A DNA stretch of 64,000 bases from an uncultured Alistipes sp. (GCA_944321765.1 CALUMQ010000028.1:40918-104917); one strand, 5' to 3'; counted from the stretch's first letter, positions 1-8,972 are shown. Notes: generated from the sequence alone by a model not told the origin. Numbers and translations are program-made.

Positions 1-499
1 CGTAGCGCTTTATACGGATTACACCATTACTTACCATCGGCCCTCGGCCGAACCCGATGCCGCCACCGAGGAGTATATCCGTTGGGAGGACAACCAGGGC
101 AATTCGGGCTACAAGGCCAAGAACAGTTTCCATCTGCAGTCCTACTATCCGCAGTGGATCGATGCCGGGGAGCTGACCTTCCGCGGGACGCGGCTTCCGC
201 AGAACGGCGTCTACGAACAGGGTGAAACCATGAGCCTGTACGTGCTCTACAAGTTCCGCTTCGGCTATGCCGACAATGCCCTCAATACGGAGCAGGATTC
301 GGCCATAGATATCGACTGGGCGGTTGATGCCGAAGGCCGGGCCGTATCGCTGCCGGGCGTTGACTTCATCCGTATCTATACGGGTGTCAATCAGGAGAAC
401 GGTCCCATAGGCGAGTGCTCGACGGAGATCGTCCAGGTCGAGGACCTGCACCTGATGGGCGAAACCATCGCCTCCCGCGATCCCGAACAGACCGAATAG
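1..499 (+). CDS. C-terminal part of a PKD-type cell-surface protein (5' end outside window)
   Basis: The reading frame is open from base 2 to the TAG at 497-499, giving about 165 visible residues; the start lies before the window. The visible part holds a segment ending in FDIDW-like IDIDWAVD, DFIRIYTGVNQ and STEIVQVEDLHL, a pattern I associate with the C-terminal domain of large Bacteroidota PKD-containing surface proteins. It is followed 57 bases later by two DUF5074-type lipoproteins on the same strand, an arrangement seen around BtuG-like loci, so a shared role in binding a ligand at the cell surface is plausible. The ligand is inference. No membrane segment is visible in this part. Confidence 0.6.
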   Translation, partial: VALYTDYTITYHRPSAEPDAATEEYIRWEDNQGNSGYKAKNSFHLQSYYPQWIDAGELTFRGTRLPQNGVYEQGETMSLYVLYKFRFGYADNALNTEQDSAIDIDWAVDAEGRAVSLPGVDFIRIYTGVNQENGPIGECSTEIVQVEDLHLMGETIASRDPEQTE

Positions 500-556
500 A
501 CGTCTGTTGCGGGCATTCACGCCGATCCAATTATTAATCATATTTTTTTGAAGTAC

Positions 557-2017
557 ATGAAACGAATTTTACGCTTCGCCGCCGTAGTAGCGGTGATCGG
601 TCTGCTGGCCACGTCGTGCAGCAAGAAAGGAGAAGAGGGACCGTCGCCCCAGGCGGGATCGCTGGAACTGACCCGGAACGAGGGGAGCGCCCCTTATCTG
701 GTGGTGGTAGGCCAACAACTCGAAATTCCCTATGCCGCGGAGCATGTCGGACAGCTGACGTGTTCGACGGCCGAAGGGTGGACGATCGCCCTCTCCGAGA
801 CGGACGGCAAGGTGACACTGACGCCGTCGCTCGACGCCGAACAGCTTGCCTCGGCCTTTACGCTGACGCTCTCGGGTGTGGACGAGAAGGGTGAGAAAGT
901 CTCCTCGTCGGTAGAGGTTCACCTGCTGGATTTCGCCGACCCGAAGGGAGTCTTCGTCCTCAACGAGGGCAACATGACCACCGAGAACGGTTCGCTGACC
1001 TACATTTCGGCCAACGGCGATATCGTGGCCGATGCCTACAAGCTGGTCAACGGCACCGAACTGGGCAACGTCTGCCAGGACCTCTATATCCACGACGGGA
1101 AGATCTACATCATCTCGCAGAACGGCGGGACGAATGCCACGGGATCGAGCTTCCGGAACGACGGCATGCTGGTCATTGCCGATGCCCGGACGCTGAAGCT
1201 CGAGAAGGGCTTCACGGCCGAGGATCTTTCGGCGTTGTCGTGGCCCACACATATTGCCGTACTCGACGAGCAGCACGTCTACATCCGTACCGACAGCGAT
1301 AACGGCGGAACGACGCAGCAGGGCGTCTGGCGGCTCGACACGACGACCGGATCGCTGACCTTCGTGGAGAACACTGCGGGAGCTCCGAAGAACCGCATGG
1401 CCGTGATGGGCAACAAGGTCTATACGACGCGCGGCAGCGGCATTGTCTATATTGTGGAGATCTCGGCCGATTCGGATACGGGCCGAAAGATCAGTCTTCC
1501 GTTCCGTTCGCAGATCCTCAACGTCAACAGCGGAGACAATGCCGGAGGTATTCAGGCTTCGGACGACGGACAACTCTGGATCATGGGTTCCGGCTCCGGC
1601 AAGAACTACATTCACAAATACAATCTCTCCGACGGATCGTATGTCGAGAAGGCATTGGCTGCTACGCCGAAGGTAGCTTACAACTGTCCTTTTGCCGCTT
1701 CGGGCAACAAGATCTATTATGCCAGCAATACGGCCGTTCGTTGTTTCGATTTCGATGCCGCGACAACCGAGGAGGCTGATCGGCAGCTCTTCGACGTGTA
1801 CGATTTCGATGCCGTTTCGGGCAATACGCTCTACAACGGCCTGGGCCTGCATCCCGTAACGGGTGATCTTTACGTCAATTCGATCGGAGATTATACGAAC
1901 TACGCCACCGACAACATGATCTGGGTGTTTTCTCCCTCCTCGACGTCGCAGCCTCAGGCCCGCTACAAGGGCTATACGCGTTTCCCGGCGGGTTTCTATT
2001 TCCCGGCGGCCTTCTGA
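557..2017 (+). CDS. DUF5074/YncE-like beta-propeller surface lipoprotein
   Basis: The protein has 486 residues. It starts with a lipoprotein signal peptide whose lipobox is LLATSC, so it is probably anchored in the outer membrane. I chose ATG 557 rather than the TTG at 548 because the signal peptide begins there. After an Ig-like stretch of about 110 residues comes DPKGVFVLNEGNMTTENG, the typical opening of the DUF5074 propeller, followed by repeated blade-like segments. This family includes BtuG, the surface cobalamin-binding lipoprotein of Bacteroides. Whether this copy binds a corrinoid is unknown. It shares its layout and several blade motifs with the next gene, so the two look like diverged duplicates. 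Confidence 0.75.
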   Translation: MKRILRFAAVVAVIGLLATSCSKKGEEGPSPQAGSLELTRNEGSAPYLVVVGQQLEIPYAAEHVGQLTCSTAEGWTIALSETDGKVTLTPSLDAEQLASAFTLTLSGVDEKGEKVSSSVEVHLLDFADPKGVFVLNEGNMTTENGSLTYISANGDIVADAYKLVNGTELGNVCQDLYIHDGKIYIISQNGGTNATGSSFRNDGMLVIADARTLKLEKGFTAEDLSALSWPTHIAVLDEQHVYIRTDSDNGGTTQQGVWRLDTTTGSLTFVENTAGAPKNRMAVMGNKVYTTRGSGIVYIVEISADSDTGRKISLPFRSQILNVNSGDNAGGIQASDDGQLWIMGSGSGKNYIHKYNLSDGSYVEKALAATPKVAYNCPFAASGNKIYYASNTAVRCFDFDAATTEEADRQLFDVYDFDAVSGNTLYNGLGLHPVTGDLYVNSIGDYTNYATDNMIWVFSPSSTSQPQARYKGYTRFPAGFYFPAAF

Positions 2018-2028
2018 TAAACCGATAA

Positions 2029-3306
2029 ATGATGAAAGAGATGAAAAAATACGGTTTCAAGTTCATGCTTTTGTCGACGCTGTGCCTTGCGGCATGCTCC
2101 ACCGACAAGGGCGAGGATACGCCGGGTCCCGGAGCCGGGGACGGCAAAACCGGCTATGCCGATCCGCAAGGGGTGTTCATCGTCAACGAGGGGCCGGATG
2201 TCTATGCCTGCGGTTCGCTGGTCTACCTGGCACCCGACGGTACGGCTTCGGAATCGGATCCCTACGAGGCGGTCAACCATTCGCGCATGGGCTACATGGC
2301 GCAGGACATGTACCTCTATGGCGGCAACTATTACCTGCTGTGCCAGAACGAAGTGTATAAAGACGGGACGTCGGAGGGCGACGGGCAGCTGATTGTCGTG
2401 AATGCCGAGACGCTGACGAAGGTCGCCGCATATGATGCCGACGTGTTGCGGACCGACATGTCGCAGACTGATGAGGATGAGAATATTCTGGGCGATCCAA
2501 CGAACGTCGTGGTGCTCGACGAGCACAATGTCTTCATCCGCGACAACCGCGGCATGGTGCGCTTCGACTGTTCGACGAAGCAGATGATCCGTCTCGAGGG
2601 GACCTACCGCTGGGCCAACAACGGGGGCAACCTCGCCGGATGCCTCCATCCGCAGGGAATGGTTGTCGTGAATGACCGGGTTTACGTAGCCGCCGGCGGC
2701 TGGTCGATGGCCACCCCCGAAGCCCGTTTTGGCATCTACGAATTCACCCGTGGGGCCACGGGGATCAACCGGCAGCTGAGTATCAGCAACAGCAGCAAGA
2801 TCAGCGGGCTGTGCGCCGATGGCGGCTACCTGTGGGTTGCCACGACGATCTATGAAGATCTGATCGGCGGCACGACGCGCGGTGAGAATGCCATCTACAA
2901 GGTCGATCCCGAAACGCTGACCATTGTCGATACCTATCCGATCCGCAAGGGGGATCTGTCGTTGACCGATCGCACCTCGGCGATCACCGTGCTGGGAGAC
3001 AATATCTACTATACGGGTGGCACGACGAGCATCTATCGTTTCAATACGGCCGATAATACCACGACGCTGCTGGGTGATGCCTCGACGTTTGATCCCGATG
3101 CCCGGGTGCTCTACAACAATATTGTGGTGAATCCTGCGAACGGTTACATCTACATGACGACTATTGGCGAATACAGTTCCACGGGCTATACGACGAACAA
3201 CATCCTGGTGTTCGATGTCAGCGGTGATCAGTTGCAGCTGGTAGCCAACTACAAGGGGCTGACCTGTTTCCCTGCGGGGATTGTCTGCGTGTCGCGATTC
3301 GAGTGA
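2029..3306 (+). CDS. DUF5074/YncE-like beta-propeller surface lipoprotein (second copy)
   Basis: The protein has 425 residues with lipobox LCLAAC near residue 23. ATG 2029, 2032 and 2041 are all possible starts; the last gives the cleanest signal peptide. The propeller begins right after the signal at DPQGVFIVNEGPDVYACGS, so unlike the upstream copy it lacks the Ig-like spacer. Later blades contain NNILVFDVSGDQLQLVANYKG, close to the end of the upstream protein (MIWVFSPSS, ARYKGYTRFPAGF). Only 11 bases separate the two genes and a strong terminator follows at 3331-3373, so they form the end of one operon. The function is inferred to be ligand capture at the cell surface. Confidence 0.75.
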   Translation: MMKEMKKYGFKFMLLSTLCLAACSTDKGEDTPGPGAGDGKTGYADPQGVFIVNEGPDVYACGSLVYLAPDGTASESDPYEAVNHSRMGYMAQDMYLYGGNYYLLCQNEVYKDGTSEGDGQLIVVNAETLTKVAAYDADVLRTDMSQTDEDENILGDPTNVVVLDEHNVFIRDNRGMVRFDCSTKQMIRLEGTYRWANNGGNLAGCLHPQGMVVVNDRVYVAAGGWSMATPEARFGIYEFTRGATGINRQLSISNSSKISGLCADGGYLWVATTIYEDLIGGTTRGENAIYKVDPETLTIVDTYPIRKGDLSLTDRTSAITVLGDNIYYTGGTTSIYRFNTADNTTTLLGDASTFDPDARVLYNNIVVNPANGYIYMTTIGEYSSTGYTTNNILVFDVSGDQLQLVANYKGLTCFPAGIVCVSRFE

Positions 3307-3330
3307 TGCGCATTCCCTGTCGGGAAGCCT

Positions 3331-3373
3331 AAAAGGAAGCGGGAGAACCTCGGAGGTTCTCCCGCTTCCTTTT
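3331..3373. terminator. Bidirectional intrinsic terminator
   Basis: A perfect 20-bp inverted repeat (3331-3350 and 3354-3373) with a 3-base loop is flanked by A-run and T-run ends. It separates the convergent propeller lipoprotein and arginine decarboxylase genes. Confidence 0.9.
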
Positions 3374-3416
3374 ATTCCCAATGCCGGGACGTAACCGCCC
3401 GTTCCTTCGCTGATGG

Positions 3417-4811
3417 CTAATACCCGAGGATGCGCAGCATCGAACGGTAGGACTGCTCCTTGGCGAACAACCTTGTATAGTATTCGTTGTTCGACTTGTC
3501 GCGGTCGATGACGATATGCTTCGGCGCGGGGATCAGACAATGCTGGATGCCTCCGAAACCTCCGAGTGACTCCTGATAGGCTCCCGTGTGGAAGAATCCG
3601 ATGTATTGGGTGTTTCCGGCCTCGAGTTTCGGGAGGAAGATGGCGTTGGAGTGGCACTCCGAGTTGTAGAAGTCCTCGCTGTCGCAGGTGAGGCCTCCGA
3701 GCAGCACGCGCTGATACTCCTTGTCCCAGTTGTTGATGGCCAGCATGATGTAGCGCTGGTTGATGCCCCACGTGTCGGGCAGGGTAGTGATAAACGACGA
3801 GTCGATCATGTACCAGTTCTCGCGGTCGTTCTGCTGCTTCTGGTTGACGATCGAGTAGAGTGCGGCGCCGCTTTCGCCCACGGTGAAGGATCCGAATTCG
3901 GTGAAGATGTTGGGTTCCTCGATGCCGTTTCTCTGGCAGATGTTCTTGATCTGTGCGACGATCTCCTCGGTCAGGTATTCGTAGTCGTACTCGAAGTTCA
4001 GGGAGTTCTTGATGGGAAATCCTCCGCCGATGTTGAGGCTGTCGAGCTCGGGACAGATGGCCTTCAGCTCGCAGTAGACGTTCATGCACTTCGACAGCTC
4101 GTTCCAGTAGTAGGCCGTGTCCTTGATGCCGGTATTGATGAAGAAGTGGAGCATTTTGAGCTGAAACTTCTTGCTGTTCTTGATCTTGGCCTTGTAGAAG
4201 TCCACGATGTCGTTATAGCGGATGCCCAGGCGCGAGGTGTAGAAGTCGAACTTCGGCTCCTCCTCGCAGGCGATGCGTATTCCGACCTTGCACTTCTTGG
4301 TGAAGGCATCCTCGAAGAGGTCGATCTCCTCCTTGTTGTCGAGCACCGGAATCGTGTTGGTGAATCCGTCATTGACGAGCTGGGCGATGTTTTCGACGTA
4401 CTGCGGACGTTTGAAACCGTTGCAGATGATGTATCGGTCCTTGTCGATGATGCCACCGTCATAGAGTGCATTGATGATGTGGATGTCGTATGCCGACGAC
4501 GTTTCGAGGTGGATATCGTTCTTCATGGCCTCCTCGAGCACGAAGGAGAAGTGGCTCGACTTGGTGCAGTAGCAGTAGTTGTACGACCCCTTGTAGTCGA
4601 CCTTCGCCATGGCCACATTGAACATCCGCTTGGCGCGGTTGATCTGCTGGGAGATCTTGGGCAGGTAGGTGATCTTGAGCGGCGTTCCGTATTGCTTGAT
4701 CAACTCCATGAGGGGGATGTCGTGGAAATTCAGCTCATTGTCCTCGACGGAGAATTCATCCTGAGGGAAGTCGAACGACTGTTCGATCAGATCGATGTAC
4801 TTGTCTTTCAT
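3417..4811 (-). CDS. Arginine decarboxylase, fold type III PLP enzyme
   Basis: The protein has 464 residues and is cytoplasmic. It would decarboxylate arginine to agmatine, the first step of polyamine synthesis. The N-terminal barrel carries YCTKSS, whose lysine fits the PLP Schiff-base lysine of alanine-racemase-fold decarboxylases. The phosphate-binding glycines appear as NIGGGFP, and GGLTCDSEDF supplies the catalytic cysteine region in the C-terminal beta domain. This is the short (about 460-residue) Bacteroidota form, not the long SpeA. I chose ATG 4811; the open frame extends to 4907 but the extra residues are not family-like. The closest alternative is another basic amino-acid or carboxynorspermidine decarboxylase. 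Confidence 0.8.
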   Translation of the reverse strand: MKDKYIDLIEQSFDFPQDEFSVEDNELNFHDIPLMELIKQYGTPLKITYLPKISQQINRAKRMFNVAMAKVDYKGSYNYCYCTKSSHFSFVLEEAMKNDIHLETSSAYDIHIINALYDGGIIDKDRYIICNGFKRPQYVENIAQLVNDGFTNTIPVLDNKEEIDLFEDAFTKKCKVGIRIACEEEPKFDFYTSRLGIRYNDIVDFYKAKIKNSKKFQLKMLHFFINTGIKDTAYYWNELSKCMNVYCELKAICPELDSLNIGGGFPIKNSLNFEYDYEYLTEEIVAQIKNICQRNGIEEPNIFTEFGSFTVGESGAALYSIVNQKQQNDRENWYMIDSSFITTLPDTWGINQRYIMLAINNWDKEYQRVLLGGLTCDSEDFYNSECHSNAIFLPKLEAGNTQYIGFFHTGAYQESLGGFGGIQHCLIPAPKHIVIDRDKSNNEYYTRLFAKEQSYRSMLRILGY

Positions 4812-4971
4812 GGCTCGTTGGCGAAGTTTTCTGCAATCCGGCTCGGCTACATGACGGAAATTTGATCGAAGTAGCTCGATCGGATTGTCTGGATTTTCGG
4901 AATGCAAAGCAAGTGAATATTTTTCGTATAACCAACATTTTGCTTCGATATTTTGAAAAACCGGGACATCT

Positions 4972-5003
4972 TTTGTTTTTTTATGCGAAAAAAGGTAATT
5001 TTG
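4972..5003 (+). promoter_or_regulatory. Bacteroidota-type promoter for the HU-domain gene
   Basis: TTTG at 4972-4975 and TAATTTTG at 4996-5003 are 20 bases apart, close to the TTTG-N19-TAnnTTTG consensus. The expected transcript starts about 20 bases before the GTG at 5030. Confidence 0.6.
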
Positions 5004-5029
5004 GAGCCGTATTTTAAAGCATAACGACC

Positions 5030-5998
5030 GTGCTGACTCAATCCATCGCGCAATATCTGACGTCGCACAAGCGGCTTGTCATTCCCCAACTCGGAACATT
5101 CATCGTCAAGGAACCGGGACGGAGCATACTGTTTTCGGAGTTGCTCAAACGCGACGACGGCGTATTGCGGGGTGTGCTCCGCGAGACGGGGCTGAGCGAG
5201 CTCGAGGCGGCCGGCGAGATCGACCGTTTCGTCTTCGAGGTGCGCCACGCCATTCAGAGCGGTGCGACCTGCCCGCTGCCGGGACTCGGGGAGTTGAGGC
5301 CCGGAGCCAACGGCACTATCGCTTTCCATTACGATCCTACGACGGCATCCTCCGCAGCAACCCCCGCCGGGAGTCCCGAGTCCGCAGCTCCTGCTGTGAA
5401 TCCGGTTGAGGCCTCCGCCGATCGGACGTCGGCCCGGACCGCTGCCATACCTCCGGCGGAGAGTCCGATGTCCTCCGCGATGCCTCATGCCGCAACCTCC
5501 CGACGCCATCCTGATGTCTCCGAGGCCCCCGAAGCCTCCGAAGCGCCCGCATCCGCTGCATGGGCCGGAGCATCCGAACCTGCCGCAACGTCTGACGCAT
5601 CTGAGACTTCCCGTCCGCAGTCCCGTCGGGAAACGGCCGATCGGGTGGCACGTTCTGTCGAGCATGCTTTCACCGATCCCTATGTGTCGCCCTCGGCGAA
5701 GATGAATCCCGACCCGTCGGTCCGGGGACTGCGCTACGGCAAGGCGCCGAAGAACACCAGCGGCTATACGTTCGTCGACCGTCCGACGCGCCGACGCGCC
5801 GACCGTTTTCTGTGGATAGCCATTGCTGCGGCCGTCATTGCGCTTGCGGCCATCGGCTTCGGTTACTGGCGCGAGCGCCACGATCAGGAGATTGCCGAAC
5901 AGGAGTACCTGGAGTACCGCCATATGATCGATTCCTCGACGAATCAGTCCGATGCGGCAGCCGACGAATCCCAAACAGCACAACCTGCACAAAACTGA
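5030..5998 (+). CDS. HU/CCDC81-domain protein with a single membrane segment
   Basis: The protein has 322 residues and starts at GTG 5030. Residues 1 to about 103 match the HU-like (CCDC81) domain found in Bacteroidota envelope proteins, with VIPQLGTFIV and LPGLGEL motifs. A long Ala/Ser/Pro/Glu-rich linker follows to about residue 230. A transmembrane helix lies at about 260-281 (RFLWIAIAAAVIALAAIGF), and only about 40 residues follow it. Related proteins often end in a SPOR peptidoglycan-binding domain; none is visible here. The topology puts the HU domain in the cytoplasm. The next gene, a sigma-54 activator, starts 4 bases after the stop, so they are probably co-transcribed. Confidence 0.7.
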   Translation: MLTQSIAQYLTSHKRLVIPQLGTFIVKEPGRSILFSELLKRDDGVLRGVLRETGLSELEAAGEIDRFVFEVRHAIQSGATCPLPGLGELRPGANGTIAFHYDPTTASSAATPAGSPESAAPAVNPVEASADRTSARTAAIPPAESPMSSAMPHAATSRRHPDVSEAPEASEAPASAAWAGASEPAATSDASETSRPQSRRETADRVARSVEHAFTDPYVSPSAKMNPDPSVRGLRYGKAPKNTSGYTFVDRPTRRRADRFLWIAIAAAVIALAAIGFGYWRERHDQEIAEQEYLEYRHMIDSSTNQSDAAADESQTAQPAQN

Positions 5999-6002
5999 AT
6001 AG

Positions 6003-7268
6003 ATGACAGATCTTACGACCGTAAAACAACGTTTCGGCATCATCGGCGTCTCTCCGCTGCTGGACAGAGCGCTGGAGGTTGCCTTGCGTGTGGCGCCGAC
6101 CGACTTGTCGGTGCTTGTTACGGGCGAGAGCGGAGTGGGCAAGGAGTTTTTCCCGCAGGTGATTCACGCTTTTTCGTCCCGTAAGCACAACAAATACATT
6201 GCCGTGAACTGCGCGGCGATTCCCGAAGGGACGATCGATTCCGAACTTTTCGGACACGAGAAGGGGGCCTTTACCGGAGCGCTGGAGGCCCGGAAGGGCT
6301 ACTTCGAGGAGGCGGACGGCGGCACGATCTTTCTCGACGAGGTTGCCGAGCTGCCCCATTCGACACAGGCGCGCCTGCTGCGCGTGCTGCAGACGGGCGA
6401 GTTCATCCGCGTGGGCTCGTCAAAGGTCCAGAAGACCAACGTCCGCGTAGTGGCCGCCACGAACACCGATCTGCAGGAGGCCATCGCGCAAGGCCGTTTC
6501 CGCGAGGACCTCTACTACCGCCTGGGGACGGTGCCCATCACGGTTCCGGCCCTGCGCGAACGCAAGGAGGATATTCCGCTGCTGTTCCGCAAATTTGCGG
6601 CGGATGTGGCCGTGCAGTACCGCATGCCGGCCGTGACGCTCGACGATGCGGCGCGCGAGATGTTGAAGAATTACTATTGGAGGGGCAATATCCGCCAGTT
6701 GAAGAACGTTGCTGAGCAGATCTCGGCCATCGAACAGGAGCGGGTCATCACGGTTCCCATCCTTTCGAAATACCTTCCCGAGGAGAGCGGCGGAACACCG
6801 GTCCGCACGGCTGCACCGCGCGCGGATGCCGATATGTCGACCGAACGAGAACTGCTCTACAAGGTGCTTTTCGACATGCGAGCCGACATCAACGATCTCA
6901 AGCGGATGATGACGGAGCTGATGCGCAATGCCTCGTCGTACCACGAGGCGCCGCGCGACATCCGCGGGCTGCTGCCCTCCTCCACGCAGAGCAGCTATGT
7001 TCCGGTGGCTGCGGCAACAACGCCCTGCCCTCCGGCCGGGGATGTGAGCCGCAGGCCGGAGGTTCCTGAGGCCCCGGTGTACGCCGAGAGCGAGGAGGTG
7101 ACCGATGAGCCGCCTCGCGAGAAGACCAAAGCCGACATGCAGCGCGAGCAGATCATCCGGGCGCTGAAACGCAACAACGGCCGACGGCGGGAGGCTGCCG
7201 CGGAGTTGTTCATGTCGGAGCGAACGCTTTACCGGAAGATCAAGGAGCTGGGTATCGAGGATCTTTGA
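6003..7268 (+). CDS. Sigma-54-dependent transcription activator without receiver domain
   Basis: The protein has 421 residues. The AAA+ domain begins almost at the N terminus: Walker A GESGVGKE at 41-48, the sigma-54 contact loop GAFTGA at 88-93, and Walker B GGTIFLDE at 106-113. An arginine-finger region FREDLYYRLG follows. A proline-rich linker of about 120 residues leads to a C-terminal Fis-type helix-turn-helix (NNGRRREAAAELFMSERTLY). There is no response-regulator or GAF domain, so activity must be set by expression or a partner. In Bacteroidales the order activator, lptE, TPR protein, secG recurs, and it is found here. No sigma-54 promoter was identified nearby. Confidence 0.9.
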   Translation: MTDLTTVKQRFGIIGVSPLLDRALEVALRVAPTDLSVLVTGESGVGKEFFPQVIHAFSSRKHNKYIAVNCAAIPEGTIDSELFGHEKGAFTGALEARKGYFEEADGGTIFLDEVAELPHSTQARLLRVLQTGEFIRVGSSKVQKTNVRVVAATNTDLQEAIAQGRFREDLYYRLGTVPITVPALRERKEDIPLLFRKFAADVAVQYRMPAVTLDDAAREMLKNYYWRGNIRQLKNVAEQISAIEQERVITVPILSKYLPEESGGTPVRTAAPRADADMSTERELLYKVLFDMRADINDLKRMMTELMRNASSYHEAPRDIRGLLPSSTQSSYVPVAAATTPCPPAGDVSRRPEVPEAPVYAESEEVTDEPPREKTKADMQREQIIRALKRNNGRRREAAAELFMSERTLYRKIKELGIEDL

Positions 7269-7296
7269 GCCCCGTTCCGTCAAACAGAAGTGACGA

Positions 7297-7833
7297 ATGC
7301 TGAAACGTTTCAGAAACTTGAATTTGAATTTTAGGATGCTTGTCGCCACGGTGGGGCTGTGCCTGCTGACGGGTTGCGGCGTTGCGATCAAGTATTCGTT
7401 TTCGGGCGCTTCGATTCCGCCCGACGCCAAGACCTTCTCGGTGGCCTATTTCCCCAACAATGCCACGATGGTTTCGCCGATTCTGAGCTCGACGCTGACG
7501 GACGCACTGGTCGACATGTTCACGCGGCGAACGCGCCTGACGCAGGTCGACGAGGGGGGAGACTTCGCCTTCGAGGGCGAGATCACGAACTACACCTCGA
7601 CGACGGCCTCGGTGTCGAGCGACGACAACGCGCTGTTGAACCGTCTGACGATCACCGTCCGGGTGCGCTTCACGAATGCCCTCGACGAGAAGATGTCGTT
7701 CAACAAGACCTTCTCGGCCTACGAGGACTACGAATCGACGCAGCTGCTGACCGAGGTCGAGGGAACCCTGATTCCGGAGATTGTCGACAAGCTGGTGACC
7801 GACATTTTCCAGGCTTCGGCCTCCAACTGGTAA
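7297..7833 (+). CDS. lptE: LptE-family LPS-assembly lipoprotein
   Basis: The protein has 178 residues. The signal peptide ends in the lipobox LLTGC, so the mature protein begins at Cys and is likely on the inner face of the outer membrane. The mature part (YSFSGASIPPDAKTFSV, YFPNNA, LTDALVDMF, and a C-terminal IVDKLVTDIF) fits the Bacteroidota LptE family, which plugs LptD during LPS insertion. ATG 7336 is an alternative start. It lies 28 bases after the sigma-54 activator and just before a TPR-like gene and secG. Confidence 0.85.
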   Translation: MLKRFRNLNLNFRMLVATVGLCLLTGCGVAIKYSFSGASIPPDAKTFSVAYFPNNATMVSPILSSTLTDALVDMFTRRTRLTQVDEGGDFAFEGEITNYTSTTASVSSDDNALLNRLTITVRVRFTNALDEKMSFNKTFSAYEDYESTQLLTEVEGTLIPEIVDKLVTDIFQASASNW

Positions 7834-7845
7834 TCCGTGCGGACG

Positions 7846-8343
7846 ATGAAGGAGATGACAGAAGATATGAGTTCCTCCGTTATGCTGCGGGGTATCGGTT
7901 CGACGGCGGATGCCGAGGCGCTCACGGCGCGTTATCCGTGGTTTCTGCCGGCTCGTGTCGTGCGGGCGAACCTCTCGGGTGAATCCGATCCGCGGTTGTC
8001 GGTCATGGCTCCGTGGCGGGCGGAGAGTTCGCTGAGCCGTCCTGCGATCGATGCCGGCGAGCTCACGCGCCTTACCTCGGAGGAGATCATCGACCGCTTT
8101 CTCTGCGAGGAGGATCTGCGTATCGTGGCCGAGGAGGGGGAACCCGAGGAGGAGGTGACCACCGAGGCGGCTCTCGACGAAGACGACGAACTGGTGAGCG
8201 AGGATCTTGCCGGGATCTATCTTGCCCAGGGGCTTCGGGACCGAGCCATAGCGATTTATCGCAAATTAAGTTTGCTAAATCCCGAAAAAAGTGTTTACTT
8301 TGCCGAGCTTATCGACAAAATAGAAAACAATATTAAAATTTAA
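7846..8343 (+). CDS. TPR-like conserved protein between lptE and secG
   Basis: The protein has about 165 residues and no signal peptide. I chose ATG 7846; a GTG at 7837 is in frame. The first half includes ARYPWFLPARVVRA, and the middle is acidic (EEGEPEEEVTTEAALDEDDE). The last 45 residues form a TPR-like helix pair (DLAGIYLAQGLRDRAIAIY followed by KLSLLNPEKSVYF). The role is unknown. Its constant neighbours lptE and secG suggest a link to envelope biogenesis, which is inference only. The stop lies 4 bases before secG. Confidence 0.65.
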   Translation: MKEMTEDMSSSVMLRGIGSTADAEALTARYPWFLPARVVRANLSGESDPRLSVMAPWRAESSLSRPAIDAGELTRLTSEEIIDRFLCEEDLRIVAEEGEPEEEVTTEAALDEDDELVSEDLAGIYLAQGLRDRAIAIYRKLSLLNPEKSVYFAELIDKIENNIKI

Positions 8344-8347
8344 GGAT

Positions 8348-8761
8348 ATGTTATACACGATTTGCATTGCTCTGATACTGGTAGCGAGCGTTCTGGTGAT
8401 CCTCGCCGTGCTGGTTCAGAACCCCAAGAGCGGCATGGCCGCCAATTTCGGTGCTTCGAACCAGGTGATGGGCGTACGTGAGACCACGAACTTTCTGGAG
8501 AAATTCACCTGGGCAATGGCCATCGCCATTGTTGTGCTGAGTCTCGTGGCAACGCTGGCCATGGACAGCTCGAAGGTCGCTCAGAGCAACGCGGAGATTT
8601 CGCGCGATGCCAAGGCTCTTCAGGAGCGCCTGATTGAGGACGAGGCTTCGGCCATGCCGCAGGCTGAGATTCCGGCCGCTACGGAGCAGCCTTCGGAGGC
8701 ACCGGCCGCCACGGAGCAGTCGTCGGAGACGCCGGCTGCCGGAGCATCCCAGGCCGAGTAG
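8348..8761 (+). CDS. secG: Preprotein translocase subunit SecG
   Basis: The protein has 137 residues. The N terminus is a membrane helix followed by the SecG signature LVQNPKSGMAANFG, then GVRETTNFLEKFTW and a second membrane helix. The C-terminal 55 residues are an Ala/Glu/Pro-rich tail with repeated PAATEQ units, which is longer than in the Escherichia coli protein but common in Bacteroidota. SecG supports protein movement through SecYE. It ends the operon that starts with the HU-domain gene. Confidence 0.92.
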   Translation: MLYTICIALILVASVLVILAVLVQNPKSGMAANFGASNQVMGVRETTNFLEKFTWAMAIAIVVLSLVATLAMDSSKVAQSNAEISRDAKALQERLIEDEASAMPQAEIPAATEQPSEAPAATEQSSETPAAGASQAE

Positions 8762-8864
8762 GCGGTCCCTTTTCCGCCGGGTGGTACCGGGCGCTTGCCG
8801 ATCGAATCGCCCGTCGGTTGATTCCCGCAAATGGGGGACCTCACAGGCGAATGCCGATCGAGCG

Positions 8865-8884
8865 CTCCGGAAATGTTTCCGGAG
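8865..8884. repeat. Perfect 9-bp dyad in the secG-GH3 intergenic region
   Basis: CTCCGGAAA at 8865-8873 and its exact complement at 8876-8884 flank two bases. The loop is too short for a terminator and no T-run follows, so it looks more like an operator or processing site. The rest of 8762-9205 holds the terminator at 8937-8972 and presumably the GH3 promoter; I see no gene in it. Confidence 0.5.
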
Positions 8885-8936
8885 AGAGGCCCGGACGGGA
8901 GACGTAAAAAGAGCCTTCCATGAAAACACCCCTTCG

Positions 8937-8972
8937 AAAAAACACTGCAACAGACATGTTGCAGTGTTTTTT
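8937..8972. terminator. Intrinsic terminator after secG
   Basis: A perfect 16-bp inverted repeat (8937-8952 and 8957-8972) with a 4-base loop has an A-run on one side and a T-run on the other. It lies about 175 bases after secG. Confidence 0.85.
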
